DNA from: Devosia sp.
Lineage (GTDB): Bacteria; Pseudomonadota; Alphaproteobacteria; Rhizobiales; Devosiaceae
Assembly (NCBI RefSeq): GCF_017744655.1
Contig: NZ_JAGIAW010000010.1
Span: 1 to 64,000, forward strand
Direction of reading: 5' to 3'
DNA: 64,000 bases
Below are positions 45,364-54,484 of this stretch, piece after piece. The position numbers and the translations under genes were made by a program. Under the pieces are notes generated by a model. That model had not been told where the DNA came from, ran no database searches, and worked only from the letters and a program-made list of their open reading frames with translations. Every line of letters begins with the position of its first letter. Position 1 is the stretch's first letter.

Positions 45364-45822
45364 ATGTGGATGGGTCCAATGCGTCGCCTTTCATTCCTTA
45401 CAGGCCTCTGCTTCGCTCTTGCCGGCACTGCCTTTGCAGGAGCGCAGGACAATGCGCCAATCGACGTGAAAGTGAATATGGCGCGCGTGCTGCGCATCAG
45501 CTCTCCGGCCGCGACGGTTATCGTGGGCAATCCCGGCATTGCGGATGTCACCATCCAGGATCCGCAGACATTGATCCTAACAGGCAAGAGCTTTGGCCAA
45601 ACCAATCTCATCGTGCTCGATAGCCTGGGCGAACCCATCGCCGATACGCTTATCGAAGTCGTACAGATGCAGGCCGGCGTCACGACGGTCTATCAGGGCC
45701 AGTTGCGCACGACGCTTGCCTGCGCCCCCGTGTGCCAGCCGACAGTCATGATGGGCGACGACAATAGCTTCACCAGCCAGGCGCTGGCATCCTCGCAACT
45801 GGTTCAATCGGCCGCGAACTAG
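45364..45822 (+). CDS. Pilus assembly protein, N-terminal-domain-only CpaC paralogue
   Basis: A 152-residue exported protein with a signal peptide (FLTGLCFALAGTAFAGA) and a domain that matches the N-terminal domain of CpaC (VKVNMARVLRISSPAATVIVGNPGIADVTIQD), without the secretin core. The C-terminus has a Cys-x3-Cys pair (CAPVCQP). Such proteins are widespread in alphaproteobacterial tad loci, possibly as accessory factors of the secretin ring. It is the first gene of the divergent plus-strand set. ATG 45379 is an alternative start. Confidence 0.85.
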   Translation: MWMGPMRRLSFLTGLCFALAGTAFAGAQDNAPIDVKVNMARVLRISSPAATVIVGNPGIADVTIQDPQTLILTGKSFGQTNLIVLDSLGEPIADTLIEVVQMQAGVTTVYQGQLRTTLACAPVCQPTVMMGDDNSFTSQALASSQLVQSAAN

Positions 45823-45942
45823 ATCAAGGTTCTCTTAACCAGTAGGCGCATTTAGGCCGACAAACTAACGAAACCTTAGCGTTAGATCGCCAGCTTCCCG
45901 TTCATGTGGAGTGCATTCAGCTCTCCCGGACAGGAACGAGGC

Positions 45943-46470
45943 ATGTCACGCTGGCGGCTCAAATCCCTGGCGCGCGATACGCGCGGGGCGACGGTGATCG
46001 AGTTCGCCCTTCTGGCGCCGATCTTCTTTGCCATCCTGACGGCCATTCTCCAAACATCAGTGCAGTATTTTGCGGCCCAGGTGCTGGAAAGCGGCGTCTA
46101 TGACGCCAGCCGCACCATTCGCGTCGGCCAGGCCCAGCGCGACGGCTGGACGGCGGCCGATTACAAGGAAAATGTGTGCAGCCGGCTCTATGGGCTCTTC
46201 GGCGATTGCGCTGATATGCACGTCAATGTGCGGACGATCAGCGATTTCCAATCGGCCGATTATTCCGTCCCGCTCGATCTCAATTGCGTGGAAGACTGCG
46301 ACTGGACCGAGGATGAGGTCTGGACGCCAGGCGGCTCGTCGGGGGTCGTGCTGGTGCAGGTCTACTATCGCTACCCCGCCATTCTGCAGTTCCCCTATGC
46401 ACCCAACAAGCTTCCTGACGGGCGTATCCTCTTGAGTGCTGCCACCGTTTTCCGAAACGAGCCCTTCTGA
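45943..46470 (+). CDS. tadE: TadE-family minor pilin-like protein
   Basis: A 175-residue pseudopilin with the TadE N-terminus TRGATVIEFALLAPIFFAILTA (cleavage after Gly, Glu at +5). The C-terminal periplasmic part has two Cys pairs (NVCSRLYGLFGDCADM, NCVEDCDW). The start at ATG 45943 has an AGGA site 7 bases upstream; an ATG at 45904 would add 13 residues without one. It overlaps the next gene start by a single base. Confidence 0.88.
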   Translation: MSRWRLKSLARDTRGATVIEFALLAPIFFAILTAILQTSVQYFAAQVLESGVYDASRTIRVGQAQRDGWTAADYKENVCSRLYGLFGDCADMHVNVRTISDFQSADYSVPLDLNCVEDCDWTEDEVWTPGGSSGVVLVQVYYRYPAILQFPYAPNKLPDGRILLSAATVFRNEPF

Positions 46471-47048
46471 TGCGCGCGACCGGAAAAACCTTCCTGAACA
46501 CGCTACGCGCATTTGCCCGCCGGGAGACCGGCGTCGCAGCGGTAGAATTTGCGCTGGTCGTGCCGCTCATGCTCAGCGTTTATCTCGGCTGTACCGAGGC
46601 GGCCACGCTGCTGACCGCCGACCGCAAGGTGCAGTCGGTGGCAGGGGCCATTGGTGACCTCGTAGCCCGCTCCAACAAGACGCTCGCACAGGCGCAACTG
46701 GAAGACTATTTCCTCGCCGCTACCAGCATCATGACGCCCTATGACGCCTCGGCCCTGGTACAGACGATCACCGCCGTAGCGGTTGACGACGAAGGCGAAG
46801 CAACCATCCTATGGTCGGCGCGCTACGAGAATGGCGCGCTCTCCAGGACTGTCGCCGGCCACGCCAAGGGCGATCCCTATGAGCTCCCGGCCGAGATGAC
46901 GGCCATTGCGACCGATCAGACCGTGATTGCCGCCGAGGTCGAGTATAGCTATCGCCCCCTGCTCGGCATCGTGTTCAAGGAAGCGCTCGACCTCAATCGT
47001 TCGGCCCTGTTCATGCCGCGCTTCGGCGGGGCCATTACCCTCAACTGA
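46470..47048 (+). CDS. TadE/TadF-family minor pilin-like protein
   Basis: A 192-residue pseudopilin with RETGVAAVEFALVVPLMLSVYL as its prepilin-like N-terminus, followed by a longer periplasmic alpha/beta region. Together with the previous gene it should sit at the tip or base of the Flp pilus. It starts at the last base of the tadE stop, so translation is coupled. TadF versus a second TadE cannot be settled from sequence. Confidence 0.82.
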   Translation: MRATGKTFLNTLRAFARRETGVAAVEFALVVPLMLSVYLGCTEAATLLTADRKVQSVAGAIGDLVARSNKTLAQAQLEDYFLAATSIMTPYDASALVQTITAVAVDDEGEATILWSARYENGALSRTVAGHAKGDPYELPAEMTAIATDQTVIAAEVEYSYRPLLGIVFKEALDLNRSALFMPRFGGAITLN

Positions 47049-47147
47049 TCTGCAGCGCGCGTTCAATCCGATGAGGGCGTTGAGCGCTTGCCGCCCTTGC
47101 ACGGCCATGTCACAAGCAAAACTCCTTCCTCCGACCCCATCACGAGC

Positions 47148-47768
47148 ATGAACGACACCATCATCCCCGTCTTCGACCTGGGCGGCGTTTTCGTCGACTG
47201 GAACCCGATGTACCTGTTCCGCAAGCTTTTTGAGAGCGAAGAGGACGCGCTCTGGTTTCACCAGAACATCTGCACCAGCGACTGGAATCTCGAATTCGAC
47301 GCCGGCGAGATTTATGCCGAAGGCGTCGCCAAACTGATCACGCGCTTTCCGAAATATTGGCGCGAGATCCAGGCCTTTGACCTCAGGTGGAAGGAAACGC
47401 TGGGCGATTTCATTCACGGCACCATCGACATCCACAACGAGCTGATCGAACAGGATATCCCGACCTTTGCCATTACCAACTTCTCCTGGGAGAAGTGGGT
47501 GAGCTGCCTCGGCGAATGGCCGTTCCTCGAAAAGTTCGATGGCGTCATCGTTTCGGGTCTCGAAGGCCTCGTGAAACCCGATCCGCGCATCTATCGCGTG
47601 TTCTGCGAACGCTATGGCTTTGCGCCCGATAGCTGTGTGTTCATCGACGATAGCGAGCCCAATATCGTCGCCGCGCGCAAATTCGGCATGCACGGCATCC
47701 ACTTCAAGGAGCCGGCGCAGCTCCGGGCCGAGCTGATCGCCCTCGGCCTGCCACTCCAGGCGAAGTAA
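47148..47768 (+). CDS. HAD-superfamily hydrolase (haloacid dehalogenase-like)
   Basis: A 206-residue cytosolic HAD hydrolase. The nucleophile motif is FDLGGVFVDWNP with the second Asp replaced by Gly, as in the dehalogenase-like branch and YihX-type sugar phosphatases. Motif II TNFSW, the Lys in VKPDPRIY and the acidic motif FIDDSEPN are intact. The substrate is not predictable. ATG 47148 was chosen; a frame extending to 47088 overlaps the tail of the region after TadF and has no ribosome-binding site. Confidence 0.88.
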   Translation: MNDTIIPVFDLGGVFVDWNPMYLFRKLFESEEDALWFHQNICTSDWNLEFDAGEIYAEGVAKLITRFPKYWREIQAFDLRWKETLGDFIHGTIDIHNELIEQDIPTFAITNFSWEKWVSCLGEWPFLEKFDGVIVSGLEGLVKPDPRIYRVFCERYGFAPDSCVFIDDSEPNIVAARKFGMHGIHFKEPAQLRAELIALGLPLQAK

Positions 47769-48261
47769 GTCTTCGTACCGAACCCCAACTCGCCTATCTT
47801 TCAATGGAAGGTGGGTTGGGACGGCACGCAGGCCGAGACTTATCCATCTTATCCCCGTCCCCCTCGTTTCATGCCATTCTCTGGGCATTCCCGCCATGAC
47901 ACGCGGCGCCGACGAAGCGCCGGGCGGGGAGATGGGCCACTCGGGGTCGCCTGGGAGGATGCGTGGACGCTGACCACCGGTCAAGCGGCAGTGAGCCCCC
48001 GTTGCATCGCAAGATGCTTCCGACGGCAATCTGGACCGTAAAACCCCAAAAGGGGACCGCTCGATGCGTGCGCAAAAAATCCCGATCGTGTGAAGCGGCT
48101 TTCGCCTCTTCCTTCTATCCAAATTTCGAGGCGAAAGCCGCTTCCACCGTGCGCCCAGAGGGCGTCGCGTCCGTGCGCCCTAAGGGGTCGCGACCATGCA
48201 ACCGCGAGGCGATCAGGCCGGGGCGGCGATCGGCATTGGCTCTGCGGGAAGGTTGGGAAAC
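47769..48261. ncRNA. 493-base gene-free region rich in stem-loops, candidate structured RNA
   Basis: No credible coding frame is present. The plus strand shows GCATC-GCAA-GATGC inside an outer CCGT...ACGG pairing (about 48000-48030), a CCCC-AAAA-GGGG hairpin (about 48045-48056), and a perfect 17-bp inverted repeat with arms 48092-48108 and 48128-48144 and a 19-base loop. GNRA-type and short-loop helices in a row suggest a folded RNA rather than random spacer. I could not match it to 6S, RNase P, SRP, tmRNA or a known riboswitch. Strand is uncertain. It could be an mRNA 3' structure of the HAD gene. Confidence 0.35.
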
Positions 48262-48657
48262 CTACTGGAAGCGGCCGCCCTTCTGGATGACTTCGATCTT
48301 GTAGCCATCAGGATCGGTGACAAAGAAGAAGCGCGCCACCGGCACGTTGCCGTTCTTGAAATCGACCAGCTTGCCGACCGGAAACCCCTCGGCATTGAAG
48401 CGGTCATATTCGGCCTGCAGATTGTCGACGACAACTGCCAGGTGCCCATACCCGTCGCCTAGATTATAGGGCTCGGTCCGGCCCTTGTTGATCGTCAGTT
48501 CAAGCTCGAAGCCGTCAAGCTCTTGGGCCAAATAGACCAAAGTAAAATCAGCAAATTCAATGCGATTGACGATTTCGAGCCCAAAGGCGCGGCGATAGAA
48601 ATCAACGGAACGATCTTCGTCGATGACGCGGATCATCGAATGGGCAAGCTTGGCCAT
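48262..48657 (-). CDS. gloA: Lactoylglutathione lyase-like (VOC) protein
   Basis: A 131-residue vicinal-oxygen-chelate protein of the glyoxalase I class, which isomerises the methylglyoxal-glutathione hemithioacetal in the cytoplasm. The metal ligands appear in MIRVIDEDRSVDFY (His7 context), ELELTIN (Glu), GYGHLAVVVDN (His) and DPDGYKIEVIQ (Glu). Length equals single-domain GloA. Context is the end of the nucleoside operon, so the link may be chance. Other VOC enzymes are possible. Confidence 0.82.
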   Translation of the reverse strand: MAKLAHSMIRVIDEDRSVDFYRRAFGLEIVNRIEFADFTLVYLAQELDGFELELTINKGRTEPYNLGDGYGHLAVVVDNLQAEYDRFNAEGFPVGKLVDFKNGNVPVARFFFVTDPDGYKIEVIQKGGRFQ

Positions 48658-48750
48658 TTTCTTGGACCTCCTAATCTGGAGTGGACGAGCGAAGCGAGGA
48701 CCTCGCGCGTGACGCGGCCTGTCCGGAGCGCGACTAGCGCGTGTGGACCG

Positions 48751-49392
48751 CTACTTGGTCCCGTACATGCGATCGCCGGCGTCGCCGAGACCCGGAATAA
48801 TGTAGCCCTTCTCATTGAGATGGCTGTCGATGGAGGCCGTATAGACCGGCACGTCCGGATGGGCCTTGGCGAAGTTCTCAATACCCTCGGGCGCCGCCAA
48901 GAGGCAGAGGAAGCGGATATTGTTGGCGCCACGCTCTTTCAGCTTTTCAATTGCGGCGGTCGCCGAATTGCCGGTGGCCAGCATGGGGTCAACAACGATG
49001 ATCAGGCGATCTTCGAGATTGGACGGCGCCTTGAAATAGTATTCGACCGGCTCAAGCGTCTCGTGGTCGCGATAGATGCCGATATGGGCAACACGCGCCG
49101 CTGGCACGAGATCGAGCATGCCATCGAGAAGACCATTGCCGGCGCGCAGGATCGAGGCGAAGACCAGCTTCTTGCCCTTGATCGCCGGCGAATCCATCGC
49201 AGCCATCGGCGTCTCGATCGAGATCATTTCCAGTTCCAGATCGCGCGTGACTTCGTAGCACATGAGATGGGCGATTTCGCGCAGGAGCCGCCGGAAGCCG
49301 GCGATGGAGGTCTCCTTGTTGCGCATGATCGTCAGCTTATGCTGGATCAGCGGGTGATCGATGACCGTGACATTGCCAACCATCTTGCTCAT
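48751..49392 (-). CDS. upp: Uracil phosphoribosyltransferase
   Basis: A 213-residue enzyme converting uracil and PRPP to UMP. The PRPP-binding loop [17 protein letters not shown] and the C-terminal [10 protein letters not shown] segment, which contacts uracil, are present. ATG 49392 with an AAGGTG site is preferred over GTG 49401. It is the last salvage gene of the run, and it recovers the uracil released by the pyrimidine phosphorylase upstream. Confidence 0.96.
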   Translation of the reverse strand: MSKMVGNVTVIDHPLIQHKLTIMRNKETSIAGFRRLLREIAHLMCYEVTRDLELEMISIETPMAAMDSPAIKGKKLVFASILRAGNGLLDGMLDLVPAARVAHIGIYRDHETLEPVEYYFKAPSNLEDRLIIVVDPMLATGNSATAAIEKLKERGANNIRFLCLLAAPEGIENFAKAHPDVPVYTASIDSHLNEKGYIIPGLGDAGDRMYGTK

Positions 49393-49409
49393 ATCGATCA
49401 CCTTGTTGC

Positions 49410-50627
49410 TTACAGGAAAGACTTGCCGTGGCGGCCCGGCGCAAGGCCAAGCCAGGCGGCTATGCTTTCGCCAATATCTGCGAAGGTGGAGCGAATGCCA
49501 ATCTCTCCCTTGGGCAGGGCTGGGGAAAAGACGAGGATCGGCACCTGTTCGCGGGTGTGATCGGTGCCCGGCCAGGTCGGATCATTGCCATGGTCGGCTG
49601 TCAGAATGAGCAGATCGTCGTGCCGCATTTTTGCGATGAGTTCGGGCAGGCGCGAATCGAAGAGTTCGAGCCCGGCGGCATAGCCGGGCACGTCGCGGCG
49701 ATGGCCATATTCAGAGTCGAAATCGACGAAATTGGTCATGATGAAGGCGCGGTCAGCCGCCATTTCCATGGCTTCGAGCGTCTTGTCGAAGAGCTGCGGA
49801 ATGCCCGTGCCTTTGAGCTTATGCGTCACGCCGGAGCCGGCATAGATGTCTGAGATCTTGCCGATGGCATAAACCTGATTGCCGGCCGCTTCATTGCGAT
49901 CGAGTAGGGTTGGTTCGGGCGGGGAAATCGCGAAATCGCGACGATTGCCGGTGCGCCTGAAGGTATCGGGGGTTTTGCCGACGAAGGGCCGGGCGATGAC
50001 ACGGCCGATATTGAGCGGCGCGGTCAGTTCGAAGGCAATTTTGCAGATCTCGTAGAGCCGTTCGAGGCCAAAGTGGGTTTCGTGTGCGGCAATCTGAAAG
50101 ACCGAGTCAATGGACGTGTAGCAGATCGGCTTGCCGGTGCGGATGTGCTCCTCGCCCAGTTCGGCGATGATCGTGGTGCCGGAGGCGTGCTTGTCGCCCA
50201 AAATGCCAGGCAGCTTGGCGCGGCGGATGAATTCTTCGATCAGATCGGGCGGAAAGGTCGGCTCCGTCTGCGGGAAATAGCCCCAGTCGAAGGGCACGGG
50301 CACGCCGGCGATTTCCCAATGGCCCGAAGGCGTGTCCTTGCCCTTGGACACTTCGCGGCCGACGCCGAAACGACCGCCTTTTGGTGTGTCGGAGAGACCC
50401 GGTGGCAGGATGTTTGTCGAGAGTTTAATGGCGGCGCCGAGGCCCATGGCATCCATGTTGGGAACATGGAGCGGGCCGGAGCGAAGACCCGCGCGATCGG
50501 CCTTTCCGGCCGCTGCCCATTCGGCGATGTGGCCGGCAGTGTTGGAGCCGACATCGCCATAGGCGGCGGCATCGGGCGCACCGCCGATACCGACGCTATC
50601 GAGAAGGCAGACAATAGCGCGGGGCAT
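49410..50627 (-). CDS. deoB: Phosphopentomutase (DeoB)
   Basis: A 405-residue alkaline-phosphatase-superfamily enzyme that interconverts (deoxy)ribose-1-phosphate and -5-phosphate. The N-terminal metal site [11 protein letters not shown], the phospho-acceptor Thr region (KDTPSGHWE), and the C-terminal metal sites [11 protein letters not shown] and [19 protein letters not shown] are all present. The ATG at 50627 has a GGAG 8 bases upstream that lies in the end of deoA; the gap to deoA is 4 bases. A 45-residue longer open frame is rejected on this basis. Confidence 0.96.
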   Translation of the reverse strand: MPRAIVCLLDSVGIGGAPDAAAYGDVGSNTAGHIAEWAAAGKADRAGLRSGPLHVPNMDAMGLGAAIKLSTNILPPGLSDTPKGGRFGVGREVSKGKDTPSGHWEIAGVPVPFDWGYFPQTEPTFPPDLIEEFIRRAKLPGILGDKHASGTTIIAELGEEHIRTGKPICYTSIDSVFQIAAHETHFGLERLYEICKIAFELTAPLNIGRVIARPFVGKTPDTFRRTGNRRDFAISPPEPTLLDRNEAAGNQVYAIGKISDIYAGSGVTHKLKGTGIPQLFDKTLEAMEMAADRAFIMTNFVDFDSEYGHRRDVPGYAAGLELFDSRLPELIAKMRHDDLLILTADHGNDPTWPGTDHTREQVPILVFSPALPKGEIGIRSTFADIGESIAAWLGLAPGRHGKSFL

Positions 50628-50631
50628 GGCG

Positions 50632-51954
50632 TTACTCCGTGGGGGGGATGCGGTCGGCAATGAGCGGGAATTTTGGCGTGGTCGTGCCGAAGCGATAGGC
50701 GCCGCGCAGGCGGCTTTCGGCATCCACTGCCGACGCCTCGTCACGGGCATGGATGCGGGCAATGGGCGTCTTGGGATCGACTACAGCGCCAAGGCCAAGC
50801 AGGCGATCAAAACCGACGCGGTGATCGATCCTGTCCGTCGGCGTAGTGCGGCCGCCGCCAAGGGCGACGACAGCCATGCCGACGCCGCGCGTATCGATCT
50901 CGGCTACGATCCCCTGCCCCTCAGCATAAACATCGCGGATGATTGGCGCGGCAAGGAGATAACCGTCCATGCGCTCGGCGAAGTCGAATGGGCCGCCGAG
51001 GACGGTCACCATCTTGGAAAACTGTTCGAGCGCCTGGCCGCTATCGAGGGCCTGTTCGACCTTGGCCCGAGCGGCCCCGGCATCCCCGGCCACTCCGGTC
51101 ATCAGCACAATATCGGCGCAAAGGGCGAGCGTGACCTCCTTGAGCCGCGAATCCTGGTGCGTACCGGTGAGAAAATCGACGGCATTGCGGATTTCGAGGC
51201 CATTGCCGGCGGCGCTGGCGAGGGGCTCGTTCATGTCGGTAATCAGGGCGCCGGTCTTGAGGCCCGCGCCATTGGCGACTTCAACGAGGCTTTTGGCGAG
51301 ATCACGGGATGCTTCAAGGGTGGGCATGAAGGCGCCCGAGCCGGTCTTCACGTCGAGGATCAGCGCGCCAAGGCCGGCCGCCAGTTTCTTGGACAGGATG
51401 GAGGCGGTGATGAGGGAAATGGATTCCACCGTGCCGGTGACGTCGCGGATGGCGTAGAGCGTCTTGTCGGCCGGGGCGAGGTCGGCGGTCTGGCCGATAA
51501 TGGCGCAGCCGGCCTCTCTTACTGCCGCGCGAAAAAGCGCGTTGTCGGGCTGGGTCTGGTAGCCGGGAATGGAATCGAATTTATCCAGTGTGCCGCCCGT
51601 GTGTCCGAGGCCGCGACCGGAGATCATCGGCACGTAGATGCCGAGGGCCGCTAGGATCGGCGCGAGCATGAGCGAGACATTGTCGCCGACACCGCCCGTG
51701 GAATGCTTGTCGGCCACCGGGCCATCGAGATCGGACCAATCGAGTACGGTGCCCGAGTCCCGCATGGCGAGGGTGAGCGCGACCCGCTCATCCATGCTCA
51801 TGTCTCGAAAATAGACCGCCATGGCGAAGGCGGCGGCCTGTGCATGGGACACAGTGCCTTCGGCGAAGCCGGCGATGAAGCGGGCGATATCTTTCTTGGG
51901 AAGCTTTTCGCCATTGCGCTTTTTTAGGATCACTTCCTGGGGGAGGAAGACCAT
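50632..51954 (-). CDS. deoA: Thymidine phosphorylase (DeoA)
   Basis: A 440-residue enzyme that cleaves thymidine and deoxyuridine to base plus deoxyribose-1-phosphate. The phosphate site [20 protein letters not shown], the family signature [14 protein letters not shown], and [21 protein letters not shown] are intact. The start at ATG 51954 gives the standard length and is preferred over a longer frame. Products feed deoB and deoC, and the base feeds upp or degradation. Confidence 0.96.
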   Translation of the reverse strand: MVFLPQEVILKKRNGEKLPKKDIARFIAGFAEGTVSHAQAAAFAMAVYFRDMSMDERVALTLAMRDSGTVLDWSDLDGPVADKHSTGGVGDNVSLMLAPILAALGIYVPMISGRGLGHTGGTLDKFDSIPGYQTQPDNALFRAAVREAGCAIIGQTADLAPADKTLYAIRDVTGTVESISLITASILSKKLAAGLGALILDVKTGSGAFMPTLEASRDLAKSLVEVANGAGLKTGALITDMNEPLASAAGNGLEIRNAVDFLTGTHQDSRLKEVTLALCADIVLMTGVAGDAGAARAKVEQALDSGQALEQFSKMVTVLGGPFDFAERMDGYLLAAPIIRDVYAEGQGIVAEIDTRGVGMAVVALGGGRTTPTDRIDHRVGFDRLLGLGAVVDPKTPIARIHARDEASAVDAESRLRGAYRFGTTTPKFPLIADRIPPTE

Positions 51955-52049
51955 TTTGGGGCCCTTTGCGATTTGCGCGCTTGTTGCTCCACCCCTCCCC
52001 ACCGTCTAACGCGGAAGAGGTGTTGCTTCGAGTTTCAACTCGACTTGTC

Positions 52050-52117
52050 TACGGGGCTTCGGCCGGCACGCTCGTTGTCCGAGACATGCCGGCCGATTGA
52101 ACGGATCAGGCCCCGTA
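52050..52117. repeat. Nested inverted repeat between deoA and the aldehyde dehydrogenase gene
   Basis: TACGGGGC (52050-52057) pairs with GCCCCGTA (52110-52117), and inside it CGGCCGGCA (52060-52068) pairs with TGCCGGCCG (52087-52095). The outer right arm overlaps the last codons of the dehydrogenase gene. No T-run follows, so it may be an RNA-processing or stability element that sets relative expression of deoA versus upstream genes. Confidence 0.5.
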
Positions 52118-54484
52118 GGGAATCCAGACGTTCTTCACTTGTGTCGCCTTGCCAAGGAAATAGTCCCCGGCAAAGCGCGGGTCTGCGAGATCATAATAGA
52201 GGCCGCGGCTGGTCCAGGTCTGCTTGAGATTGCCCACCGAGGCCTTTTCGACCATGGCGGAACCTTCGGCCGGACCGGCAAACCAGAGCCCATCGACGCC
52301 ATCATGCTCGGCCAAGGTCTTGGCAAGGCTGATACTTTCGCCAGTGACGATATTGACGACGCCCGAGGGCATGTCGGAGGTTTCGAGCACCTGATAGAAG
52401 TCGGTCATCGAGAGCGGCGAGCGGTCAGAGGGGACCAGCACCACGGTATTGCCCATGGCGAGGGCCGGGGCGATCAGCGCGACGGAGCCGAGCAGCGGGC
52501 GCGAGAGTGGCGCGACGACGCCGATGACGCCGAGCGGCTCGATCATGGCGGCAGCGACGGCCCGCATGGGTGGATTGTGGACGGCGCCATCATACTTGTC
52601 GGCCCAGCCGGCAAAAGCGAAGAGGCGTTCGACAGATTGAGCCACTTCTTTTTGGCCGTCTTCGCCAGTCTGTGCCTTGATGCGGGCAGCGAATTCGTCG
52701 CGGCGGTAGTCGAGATTTTCAGCAAGGAAGTAAAGCACTTGTGCGCGGAAATGGGCCGCAGTCGTGCTCCAGCCGAGGGCCGCACGGGCGGCTTCGACGG
52801 CGTTGCGGATGTCCTTGCGATTGCCGTCGCCGACTTCGCCGACGAGATCGCCCTTGGCGCCATGGACCGGGCGATTGTAGCCACTATCCGGGCGTGCCTG
52901 CTTGCCGCCGATATACATTTTTGCCGTCTGATCGAGATGGCCGGCATCGAGCGGATTTGCGGCTTTGGCCGGGACCGATTTGACGGCGGGAGCAGGCTTT
53001 AAGTCCTTCTCCCACTTGGGTTTCAGGTAGGCGCCCATGCCTTCGCGGCCACCTTCGCGGCCATAGCCGGATTCCTTGTAGCCGCCGAAACCGACGGCGG
53101 CGTCGAACTGGTTTGTGCCGTTGATCCAGATGACACCGGCTTTGAGCTTGGGCGCGATGTCGAGGGCGAGATTGATATTCTCGCTCCAGAGCGTCGCGGC
53201 GAGGCCGTAGCGGGTGTTGTTGGCGAGAGCCACGGCTTCTTCGGGCGTGCGGAAGCTCATGGCGACCAGAACGGGGCCAAAAATCTCTTCTGCTACAAGG
53301 GTATTAGCGGGAGAGACATTGGTGACGAGGGCGGGTTTCAGGAAGCAGCCCTTGGCCGGGACCGAGCCATCGGGCTCATAGACTACGGCGCCTTCGGCGA
53401 CGCCCTTCTTCATCAGGTCGCGGATGCGCTCGACCTGCACCGGAGCGACGAGTGCGCCGATATCGACTGATTTATCAAGGGGATCGCCAACGCGGAGATT
53501 GGCCATGCGCTTCTTCACCTTGGCGATGAAGCGCTCTTCGATGGACTCCTGGACCAGAAGGCGCGAACCAGCGCAGCAGACCTGGCCCTGGTTGAACCAG
53601 ATGGCTTCCACCAAGCCTTCCACGGCGCTGTCGAGATCGGCGTCTTCGAAGACGATGTAGGGCGATTTGCCGCCCAGTTCGAGCGAAAGGCCTTTGCCCG
53701 ATCCTGCCGTGGCGGCGCGGATGATCTTGCCGACTTCGGTCGAGCCGGTGAAGGCGATTTTGTTGACGTCAGAATGATTTACCAGCGCCGCACCGGTGTT
53801 GCCTTCGCCCGTAACGATGTTGACGACGCCCTTGGGCAGGCCGACGCGTTCACAGATTTCGGCGAAGAGCAGCGCGGTGAGCGAGGTGAATTCGGCCGGT
53901 TTGAGGACAACCGTATTGCCAGCGGCGAGGGCCGGGGCGATTTTCCAGGCCAGCATTAGCAGCGGGAAATTCCAGGGGATGATCTGGCCGCAAACGCCGT
54001 ATGGGACGTGGTCGGGGAACTCGCGTTCGAGGTGGGTGGCCCAGCCGGCGTGGTGGTAAAAATGCCGTGCTACCAAGGGGATATCGGCGTCGCGGCTTTC
54101 ACGGATGGGTTTGCCGTTGTCCATGGTTTCGAGCACGGCGAAAAGGCGGCTGTGCTTCTGGATCATCCGGGCAATGGCGTAGAGAAATTTCCCACGCTCA
54201 TAGCCACTTAGCTTGCTCCAGAGGGGGAACGCGGCGCGGGCGGCTTTGACGGCGGAATCGACATCGGCGGCGGTGCCGTCGGTGATTTCGGCAAGTTTTT
54301 CGCCATTGGCTGGATTGGTCGAGGGGAAGGTCTTGCCGGGGGCGGTCCAGGCGCCGTTGATGAAGTGGCCAAAAGCACGATTTTTGCTGTCGAGCCAAGC
54401 GTTTGCCTGGTCCGGCGTTTCGGGTGCGGGGCCGTATTCGAGGGATTCGAAGATTTGCGCGATCTTGTTCATTTGGGGCCTCAC
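52106..54484 (-). CDS. Two-domain aldehyde dehydrogenase of the deoxyribose locus
   Basis: A 792-residue NAD(P)-dependent aldehyde dehydrogenase. The N-terminal domain (to about 490) is complete, with LELGGKSPYIVF (general-base Glu) and QGQVCCAGSRL (catalytic Cys). The second domain (about 520-792) resembles an ALDH coenzyme-binding half but ends before any catalytic Cys and is probably structural. Beside deoC it most likely oxidises the acetaldehyde made by the aldolase to acetate. GTG 54484 overlaps the deoC stop (GTGA); ATG 54472 is the alternative. Confidence 0.87.
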   Translation of the reverse strand: MRPQMNKIAQIFESLEYGPAPETPDQANAWLDSKNRAFGHFINGAWTAPGKTFPSTNPANGEKLAEITDGTAADVDSAVKAARAAFPLWSKLSGYERGKFLYAIARMIQKHSRLFAVLETMDNGKPIRESRDADIPLVARHFYHHAGWATHLEREFPDHVPYGVCGQIIPWNFPLLMLAWKIAPALAAGNTVVLKPAEFTSLTALLFAEICERVGLPKGVVNIVTGEGNTGAALVNHSDVNKIAFTGSTEVGKIIRAATAGSGKGLSLELGGKSPYIVFEDADLDSAVEGLVEAIWFNQGQVCCAGSRLLVQESIEERFIAKVKKRMANLRVGDPLDKSVDIGALVAPVQVERIRDLMKKGVAEGAVVYEPDGSVPAKGCFLKPALVTNVSPANTLVAEEIFGPVLVAMSFRTPEEAVALANNTRYGLAATLWSENINLALDIAPKLKAGVIWINGTNQFDAAVGFGGYKESGYGREGGREGMGAYLKPKWEKDLKPAPAVKSVPAKAANPLDAGHLDQTAKMYIGGKQARPDSGYNRPVHGAKGDLVGEVGDGNRKDIRNAVEAARAALGWSTTAAHFRAQVLYFLAENLDYRRDEFAARIKAQTGEDGQKEVAQSVERLFAFAGWADKYDGAVHNPPMRAVAAAMIEPLGVIGVVAPLSRPLLGSVALIAPALAMGNTVVLVPSDRSPLSMTDFYQVLETSDMPSGVVNIVTGESISLAKTLAEHDGVDGLWFAGPAEGSAMVEKASVGNLKQTWTSRGLYYDLADPRFAGDYFLGKATQVKNVWIPYGA

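Noticed and set aside
46809..48122. 437-codon minus-strand open frame
   Set aside because: It is antisense to the TadF-like and HAD genes, which have clear families; its translation has no recognisable motif.
47769..48261. 6S RNA, RNase P, SRP RNA or riboswitch identity for the structured gap
   Set aside because: None of the conserved core words I know for these RNAs is present, so only an unspecified candidate is claimed.
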